The notes beneath the pieces were generated by a model. The model did not search any database. It was not told the DNA's origin and saw only the letters and a program-made list of their open reading frames with translations. Positions 13,900-18,801 of a stretch of 18,801 bases of DNA are shown one piece after another (within the stretch, counting starts at the first letter, position 1; the number at the start of each line of letters is the position of its first letter). The stretch is taken from contig UQNA01000054.1 of assembly GCA_900542195.1 (NCBI GenBank), forward strand, positions 1-18,801, in the 5' to 3' direction. The translations under genes were made by a program, and so were the position numbers. The stretch comes from an uncultured Sutterella sp. GTDB lineage: Bacteria > Pseudomonadota > Gammaproteobacteria > Burkholderiales > Burkholderiaceae_F.

Positions 13900-14612
13900 G
13901 GTCTTGGTGTAATCAAGCCCCGGAATGTCCCCACACCGTTTACTCCTCCTTCAAAGGACTGTCCGGCCTCAATAGGGCCGCTTCCTTTTGGAGAGCCTGT
14001 ATAAATTAGGTCGCCGGCCATCAAACGGAAATTCTTAGAAAGCTCGTTAATGATTTCAGGAATCTTCCAGATCATCTCTTTGGTATTGCCTCTTTGCCGT
14101 TCCTGGTTATTAACATAGAGCCAAAGGACGGCTTCGTCCATATCGGGCATTCTGTGTTTATCTCGAATTTCTGAAATAACTGCGGAAGCATCAAATCCTT
14201 TAGCTAATTCCCAGGGCTGACGATGCTCCCTAAGAATATTCTGCCAATCTCTTTTGGTAAAATCGATTCCCGCTCCGTAACCATAAATGTAATCATCCGC
14301 TTCTGCGACAGGAATCTCTCCGGCTTCCGGTGCATTCTTGCCGATAGCAATCACCAGTTCAACTTCCAAGCAAAGGTTTTCCGTATTTCTGGCATAAGGA
14401 ATATCAATTGACTTTCCCTCTCTGCAAACTTGAACGGCATCGGCGGGCTTGGCAAAAAAGAAAGGTCTTTCTCTTCCTTCAGCACCGACTTCCTTCACAT
14501 GATCCCAGTAATTAGCTCCTATGCAATAAACACGGTTAATTGGGAAATAAATATCCTTTTCTCCCCAAACAGGAACGGCAGGAACGACGTTTTGAGCAAA
14601 CAAAAATGGCAT
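13896..14612 (-). CDS. Fumarylacetoacetate-hydrolase-family protein, fumarylpyruvate hydrolase type
   Basis: The 238-residue protein carries the FAH C-C-bond hydrolase signature: CIGANYWDHVKE (30-41), RPFFFAKPADAV (49-60), metal ligands E83 and E85 in LEVELVIAIG, D117 in GIDFTKRDWQ, KGFD at 138-141, and the final GDLIYTGSPKGSGPIEAG. Among subfamilies it looks closest to fumarylpyruvate hydrolases (NagK-like) of the gentisate pathway. No other gentisate-pathway genes are present, so a broader acylpyruvate hydrolase or oxaloacetate decarboxylase (FAHD1-like) role is equally possible. ATG 14612 lies eight bases after the DUF2939 gene's stop, without a strong ribosome-binding site, so it is probably translated by coupling. 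Its 3' end overlaps the mltB end. Confidence 0.88.
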   Translation of the reverse strand: MPFLFAQNVVPAVPVWGEKDIYFPINRVYCIGANYWDHVKEVGAEGRERPFFFAKPADAVQVCREGKSIDIPYARNTENLCLEVELVIAIGKNAPEAGEIPVAEADDYIYGYGAGIDFTKRDWQNILREHRQPWELAKGFDASAVISEIRDKHRMPDMDEAVLWLYVNNQERQRGNTKEMIWKIPEIINELSKNFRLMAGDLIYTGSPKGSGPIEAGQSFEGGVNGVGTFRGLITPRP

Positions 14613-14620
14613 AACTTCAA

Positions 14621-15208
14621 TTAATTAAATTTGAACGGCAGAAGAATGTTATTAACCTTCCAATCAAAAAAGCCTTCTCTTACAAGAGAAACTTCAATTT
14701 TATCGTTCTCCTTTTGATTGGGTCTAATGATTGCAAAAAATTGGTTGGTATTGTCTCCGTAATTCAAAGACCAAGTAACGTTAGAAGGAGATTTTTTCTG
14801 AGTGTTCGCTTGACTGACGCCTGCGGATTCTTCTTTAGGTTTGAATTCTTTCTTTATCGTTTGCAGTTTGTTCGCACCGGAAAACAAATCTTCGATGCCT
14901 TCAGGCGTCACATATTTATTGACAAGGTTATCGATTGCTTCATAAGAAAATGCCTGAATAACCTGATTTATTGGTTTTTGTTGTTTTTCCGCAAACTGCA
15001 TCTCCACTTGATTCGTTAATTGATTTTTTAGATTTGTCCTTAAACTATCAAAATCAATATAAGAGTCAATGACTTCTTTATTTCTATCGGCGAGAGCTTG
15101 TTTAATTGAATAAACCGCCCAGTACGGAGAGCCCAAATAGCAAAACACGAACGTACCCACCGCCAGCAGAAGGAACATCCAACCCCATGTCTTTTTAATG
15201 AAATTCAT
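14621..15208 (-). CDS. DUF2939-like membrane-anchored protein
   Basis: The 195-residue product has a single N-terminal membrane segment (about 8-27, WGWMFLLLAVGTFVFCYLGS) followed by the motif SPYWAVYSIKQALADRNKEV and YIDFDSLRTNLKNQL. This is the arrangement I recall for DUF2939 proteins of Proteobacteria, where a short N-terminal anchor precedes a periplasmic domain made of helices and a beta-sheet. The function of the family is unknown. GGTGAG lies close to ATG 15208. It is the first gene of a two-gene unit with the FAH protein; the pairing may be incidental. Its promoter should lie in 15209-15376; a weak TATGAT is seen at 15230-15235 on the minus strand. Confidence 0.78.
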   Translation of the reverse strand: MNFIKKTWGWMFLLLAVGTFVFCYLGSPYWAVYSIKQALADRNKEVIDSYIDFDSLRTNLKNQLTNQVEMQFAEKQQKPINQVIQAFSYEAIDNLVNKYVTPEGIEDLFSGANKLQTIKKEFKPKEESAGVSQANTQKKSPSNVTWSLNYGDNTNQFFAIIRPNQKENDKIEVSLVREGFFDWKVNNILLPFKFN

Positions 15209-15292
15209 ATCTCACCCCGTTTTTTTTCAATCATATTCGGAAAGATTTGAGGTTGAATTTCACCAAGCGAAAATTGAGAATAGAACTGAAAT

Positions 15293-15321
15293 TTGACTTT
15301 GTAAGGGTTTGCATCAATAGT
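15293..15321 (+). promoter_or_regulatory. Probable promoter of the flavin reductase gene
   Basis: TTGACT (15293-15298, five of six), a 17-base spacer and AATAGT (15316-15321, four of six). Transcription would start near 15328, giving a leader of about 49 bases with AGGAG at 15367-15371, five bases before ATG 15377. Confidence 0.5.
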
Positions 15322-15376
15322 AACAACCTTATGGTCGTTTACAATCAGAAACGTTTTATACCCATCAGGAGAAAAC

Positions 15377-17179
15377 ATGAGACCCACAAAGTTATTGATC
15401 GCTACAGCCGTTTCTTTCGCTTTAGCAGCAACTGTACAAGCTGCAGCAAAAGACGGCACATATGAAGGAACTGCAAACGGCAAAAACGGCCCATTGACAG
15501 TTCAAGTTGTGATCAAGGACAGCAAAATCGCTTCAGTCAAAGTATTGAAGAGCGGTGAAACTGCCATGGTATCCGATGCTGCCATGGAAAGAGTTCCTGC
15601 ACAAATCGTCAAAAACCAATCTCTCAGAGTTGACAATGTCGCAGGCGCTACATTGACCAGCATGGCAATTCAGGCTGCAGCTACAAACGCAGTTAAGGCC
15701 GCAGGCGGTCAACCTTCCGAATACTATAAGAAGCCTGTTAAGAAACAGCCGAGCGGTATGGAAGTTACCTACAAGACTGACGTTGTCGTCGTCGGTTCCG
15801 GTGCTTCCGGTATGGCTGCCGCCGTACGTGCACAGCTCAACGGCCTTCCGACAATCCTTATCGAAAAAATGCCGACTCTCGGCGGTGATACCATTTTGAA
15901 TGCCGGTACTCTTATCGCTACAGGTTCCCGCTATCAAAAAGAAGTCATGAAGGAAACGAAAGACTCTCCTGAATTGGCCTTCAAAGACATCATGAAAGTC
16001 GGTAAGAACAAGAACGACCCTGTTCTCGTCAATATGGTTACACATAAAGTCGGCGGTGTTGTTGATTGGCTTATCGATGATTTGAAGATTCCTTATGGCC
16101 CGGCTGCAACCCAGTATCCTGACCACTCCGCAGAAAGACAGCTGGGCGTAACTGGCCGTTCTCCGAACTTCATTAAGACAATGGCTGCCATCTTGACTGA
16201 CCATGGCGGCAAGATCTTAATGGAAACAAAAGCTACTAAACTGATCTACAAAGATCACCGCGTACGCGGCGTTGAAGCTGTTAACGCTGCCGGAGACGAA
16301 ATCAAGATTTACGCTAAAGACACAATTCTTGCTTCCGGCGGTTTCGGTGCCAACACTAAGATGCTTCCTCCGACTCTCAAGGGATTCCTCTTCTATGGTT
16401 TGGACAGCGATGCCGGTCAAGGTTACGAAATGGCCCGCAAGATTGGTGCTAAGGACATCAACATGGACTTAGTTAAGGTCTATCCGCAAGGCGTTGAAAC
16501 AACACCTAACCACGGTTTAGCAGCTACAGCTAGCTCCACAGCCACTATTAATGATACAGGCGCTATTTACGTCAACAGCGACGGCAAACGCATCATTAAT
16601 GAAAGAGCTTCTTTGGGCGAATTAACTGATATCACAGTCGCTCAGAAAGACAAAATCATGTACTTGGTTATGGACGCCACCGGCTACAAGCGTTATCTTG
16701 CTAAGAGCTTGGAAGACAAGTTGGTTCCGGATGAAGCCGAACTTCGCAAATGGCTGAAGATCGTTAACAACGGCAAACCGGTGATGGTTGAATCCGACTC
16801 CTTGGCTAAGGCCGCTGAAGTTATGGGCATCAATGCTAAGAACTTGGAAGCCACAGTTGCCGAATGGAACAAGATGGCTGAAGCTGGCAAAGATACTCAG
16901 TTCGGCCGCAAGGATCCGAAAGAATTAATCAAGGCTCCATACTACATCGTTGAACAGAAACCGCGTTTTGCAACTACATTAGGCGGCTTGAAAGCCAATG
17001 CTAAGATGCAGATTATCGGCAAGAACGGCAAACCAATTCCTGGCCTTTACGGTGCAGGCTGCGTTGTCGGCGGTGCTAACGGTGCAGACTCCATGACAGC
17101 CATGATGAACTCCTGGGCTATTATTTCCGGTGTCGAAGCTGCTGACGCTATCACAGCATCTTTGAAAAAAAACAAATAA
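15377..17179 (+). CDS. Secreted FMN-binding/FAD flavoprotein reductase (fumarate reductase-like fold)
   Basis: The 600-residue protein starts with a signal peptide (MRPTKLL then a hydrophobic core, probable cleavage VQA|A near 22). An FMN-binding domain follows (about 26-110) with the flavinylation motif DNVAGAT (86-92), where Thr would carry FMN attached by ApbE. The FAD-binding catalytic domain starts at DVVVVGSGASG (135-145). There is no CxxCH heme site, unlike Shewanella flavocytochrome c3. Family members in periplasmic respiration reduce fumarate, urocanate, cinnamates and similar enoates. Two fumarate-specific motifs are changed: the expected HTMGG-like region reads ATTLGG (532-537) and the GANRL-like region reads GADSM (569-573). 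The substrate is therefore probably not fumarate. AGGAG decides the start. A strong terminator follows. Confidence 0.93.
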   Translation: MRPTKLLIATAVSFALAATVQAAAKDGTYEGTANGKNGPLTVQVVIKDSKIASVKVLKSGETAMVSDAAMERVPAQIVKNQSLRVDNVAGATLTSMAIQAAATNAVKAAGGQPSEYYKKPVKKQPSGMEVTYKTDVVVVGSGASGMAAAVRAQLNGLPTILIEKMPTLGGDTILNAGTLIATGSRYQKEVMKETKDSPELAFKDIMKVGKNKNDPVLVNMVTHKVGGVVDWLIDDLKIPYGPAATQYPDHSAERQLGVTGRSPNFIKTMAAILTDHGGKILMETKATKLIYKDHRVRGVEAVNAAGDEIKIYAKDTILASGGFGANTKMLPPTLKGFLFYGLDSDAGQGYEMARKIGAKDINMDLVKVYPQGVETTPNHGLAATASSTATINDTGAIYVNSDGKRIINERASLGELTDITVAQKDKIMYLVMDATGYKRYLAKSLEDKLVPDEAELRKWLKIVNNGKPVMVESDSLAKAAEVMGINAKNLEATVAEWNKMAEAGKDTQFGRKDPKELIKAPYYIVEQKPRFATTLGGLKANAKMQIIGKNGKPIPGLYGAGCVVGGANGADSMTAMMNSWAIISGVEAADAITASLKKNK

Positions 17180-17210
17180 TAAAAAAGTAAACTCCTCATA
17201 AAAAAAGGGT

Positions 17211-17240
17211 AAAGGATCGGGACCCTCCCGGTCCTTTTTT
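17211..17240 (+). terminator. Terminator of the flavin reductase gene
   Basis: A 12-bp stem with one G-U pair, AAAGGATCGGGA (17211-17222) and TCCCGGTCCTTT (17226-17237), a 3-base CCC loop and six T (17235-17240). Confidence 0.93.
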
Positions 17241-17294
17241 CATTTGGATGTCCTTCTGACCTTTTGTTTTTATTCGTGATATCCCGCTCAGGAC

Positions 17295-17322
17295 TTTGGC
17301 TCCCAATGTGCTCAGGTACAAT
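17295..17322 (+). promoter_or_regulatory. Possible promoter of the large protein gene
   Basis: TACAAT (17317-17322, five of six) preceded by a 16-base spacer and a poor -35 TTTGGC (17295-17300). It lies 28 bases upstream of the start codon, a suitable distance, and just after the terminator of the previous gene. Confidence 0.4.
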
Positions 17323-17349
17323 AAAAAGCATTAATAGAAAGAGAAGAAA

Positions 17350-18801
17350 ATGCACGCCTCTATCCAATTTGATAAAAAAGACAGAGAATTATTAAAAATG
17401 ATCAATGACGTGTTGGACAACGGTCTTTCCACGTCAGCAGAAAAAGAAGTCTTGTCTACTTCTCTCCATCCTCACGGCATCCAAAACATGGTGGACACGC
17501 ACGAGGTCAGAATGGCGTTGGCTGTGATTAATCTTTTGGAGAGATTAGGAAACAACGAAGGTTCAAGAGAACGTTTAGCTGCCTTAAGAACTCTGCACAA
17601 CGAAGTTGTCTACAGTGCTCAGACTTCGTTTAAGTTCAATACCTCACGCGTCCTCATCCAGATCATGAAAGATCTTGTGAGAGCTCGCGGAAATGATGAA
17701 GAACAGTTAAAACTTATCCATGACTTCCAAAAGGCAGCTGCAGGTAATCCAAGAATTGTCCGCCACTATCTAACCAAGTATTTCTTGCTGGAGATGCCGG
17801 AAGAATGGAACCAAAAGACTTTGGATGATCACGTCCATGATTCCTCGACCCGCGGCAGAAAGAATCCTACCTATCTCGTCATGGATGCCAGAGTTAAAGG
17901 CATCAGAAGATTATCCGTTGTCTATTACAACTTTATTGATCCGAATGTCGCCTTTGAATTGATGGAAGCCGCTTCCATCATGGGCATTACCGTACGCATC
18001 GGCATCAAACTCAAAGCCGTACATAACGGAAAATATGTTGAGTTTATTTGGACGCCGAGAGGATTTACCGGGCCTCACAGCGTTATGGAATTTCTGCAGG
18101 ATCCTAAAACCAGAGTTTTTCTTGAAAAAGGAAGAAAAGCGGAAGAATGGGCCTCCAAACAGGTTATTAAAACGCTGCATCACTTTAATCAGGTCCATGT
18201 TCCTTCAATTTGCTCTGAATACAAACTCCCTGAATTTGAGTTAGATGAACGGAAGTTCATGAACTTCATTGCAAGTTCACAAATATCCTTGGTGCACTTG
18301 GCAGAGTTTGCACATATCTGTCTACTTCCTTTGCTTACGGCAAAAGCAGATGCGATCAAGGAAGAAATGGAAACAGCTGACCAAGATAAAAAGAAACTGC
18401 TCCGGGAAGAATTAGATAAGCTTGATGCCCTTTCCCCACAGACAATTTATCTGCGCTGGGTGCATCCTAAACAAAATCCCGCCATTCCTAACTTAATTAT
18501 TCCTCAGGACGACGACAGACCCGATTTCCTCAAATATACGATTGAGGAGTTCTTACGCGCTCTTAAGAAGCTTCGCCCCAATTCACGAGTCACTCTCCTC
18601 ACCAGTTTCTTAGAAGCTAAGGACGTACTTGAACTTTTATGGGATAACAAAGGATTAATTACACACTTAGAGGTCTTCAATCTTAAAGATTGGCTGAACG
18701 GCAGACTCACTCATTTGGAAGAGATCAATGACCTTCAAGTCGCCATAAATCAAAAAAACGTTTTAAAGGCTCCAGATTCAAAGATCATGGTGCATTTGGA
18801 G
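17350..18801 (+). CDS. Large uncharacterised protein with PHP-like segment, 5' part
   Basis: The frame is open from ATG 17350 to the window edge, 484 codons with no stop, so the protein is larger than shown. I do not recognise the whole. Residues 1-150 are helical and soluble. From 157 the sequence resembles a PHP phosphoesterase domain: LDDHVHDSSTRG (H161, H163) matches the PHP DxHxHS start, GIRRLSVVYYNFIDP occupies the place of the usual TDHN strand, and MGITVRIGIKLKA (211-223) matches the GIE strand. The second and third metal motifs are altered (YYN for TDH, GIK for GIE). A charged helical, possibly coiled-coil stretch (about 337-364) follows. No signal peptide or membrane segment is seen. 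AGAGAAG precedes the ATG. Codon use matches the neighbours. Confidence 0.8.
   Translation, partial: MHASIQFDKKDRELLKMINDVLDNGLSTSAEKEVLSTSLHPHGIQNMVDTHEVRMALAVINLLERLGNNEGSRERLAALRTLHNEVVYSAQTSFKFNTSRVLIQIMKDLVRARGNDEEQLKLIHDFQKAAAGNPRIVRHYLTKYFLLEMPEEWNQKTLDDHVHDSSTRGRKNPTYLVMDARVKGIRRLSVVYYNFIDPNVAFELMEAASIMGITVRIGIKLKAVHNGKYVEFIWTPRGFTGPHSVMEFLQDPKTRVFLEKGRKAEEWASKQVIKTLHHFNQVHVPSICSEYKLPEFELDERKFMNFIASSQISLVHLAEFAHICLLPLLTAKADAIKEEMETADQDKKKLLREELDKLDALSPQTIYLRWVHPKQNPAIPNLIIPQDDDRPDFLKYTIEEFLRALKKLRPNSRVTLLTSFLEAKDVLELLWDNKGLITHLEVFNLKDWLNGRLTHLEEINDLQVAINQKNVLKAPDSKIMVHLE

Noticed and set aside
15205..15483. 92-codon minus-strand open frame between the DUF2939 gene and the flavin reductase
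   Set aside because: It overlaps the 5' end of a secure plus-strand gene and its promoter. The part outside (from ATG 15378) has no recognisable motif. Its stop does touch the DUF2939 start, so a small coupled peptide cannot be fully excluded.
15533..16204. 223-codon minus-strand open frame inside the flavin reductase gene
   Set aside because: It is antisense to conserved FMN and FAD motifs. Its Cys/His/Asp-rich composition reflects complementary codons, with no domain recognised.

Overview
The window reads as chromosome of a host-associated betaproteobacterium, most probably a Sutterellaceae-type Burkholderiales (Sutterella/Parasutterella relatives). This is an inference from protein style: an rpsP-rimM-trmD-rplS operon, adjacent etfBA, a secreted FMN/FAD reductase of the kind found in anaerobic respirers, formate-tetrahydrofolate ligase, and moderately AT-rich coding DNA. 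No database search was possible. No tRNA, rRNA, CRISPR array or intact insertion sequence was found.

Layout. 1-451: 3' part of a Ste24-type M48 membrane metalloprotease whose frame is broken near 245. 438-1343: rsgA with its own terminator. 1378-1911: an unusually AT-rich stretch of about 530 bp with a consensus-like promoter and four GGG-AATT-CCC motifs, ahead of a small winged-helix regulator (1912-2427). 2576-4586 (minus): rpsP-rimM-trmD-rplS, preceded by a long inverted repeat in the leader. 4724-6408 (minus): etfB-etfA. 6594-6998: YqaA-type membrane protein. 7179-7706: unrecognised small protein. 7868-9511: fhs, preceded by a nested inverted-repeat leader that can bury its ribosome-binding site. 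9586-10356 (minus): metallophosphoesterase, divergent from a solitary Dam-type methyltransferase (10568-11401). 11573-12499 (minus): histone-deacetylase-like deacylase, divergent from an MltB-type lytic transglycosylase (12721-13899). 13896-15208 (minus): DUF2939-like protein and a fumarylpyruvate-hydrolase-type FAH protein. 15377-17179: secreted flavin reductase with a covalent-FMN domain. 17350-end: first 484 codons of a large unrecognised protein with a PHP-like segment.

How the genes work together. The rpsP operon and rsgA serve ribosome assembly and tRNA modification. EtfAB moves electrons to or from flavin dehydrogenases, the periplasmic flavoprotein probably reduces an external acceptor, and Fhs feeds formate into the folate one-carbon pool. 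The remaining genes are single units with their own promoters and terminators.

Most interesting points: the fhs leader, the motif-rich gap before the regulator, the altered active-site motifs of the flavin reductase, the PHP-like large protein at the right edge, and the frame-broken protease at the left edge.
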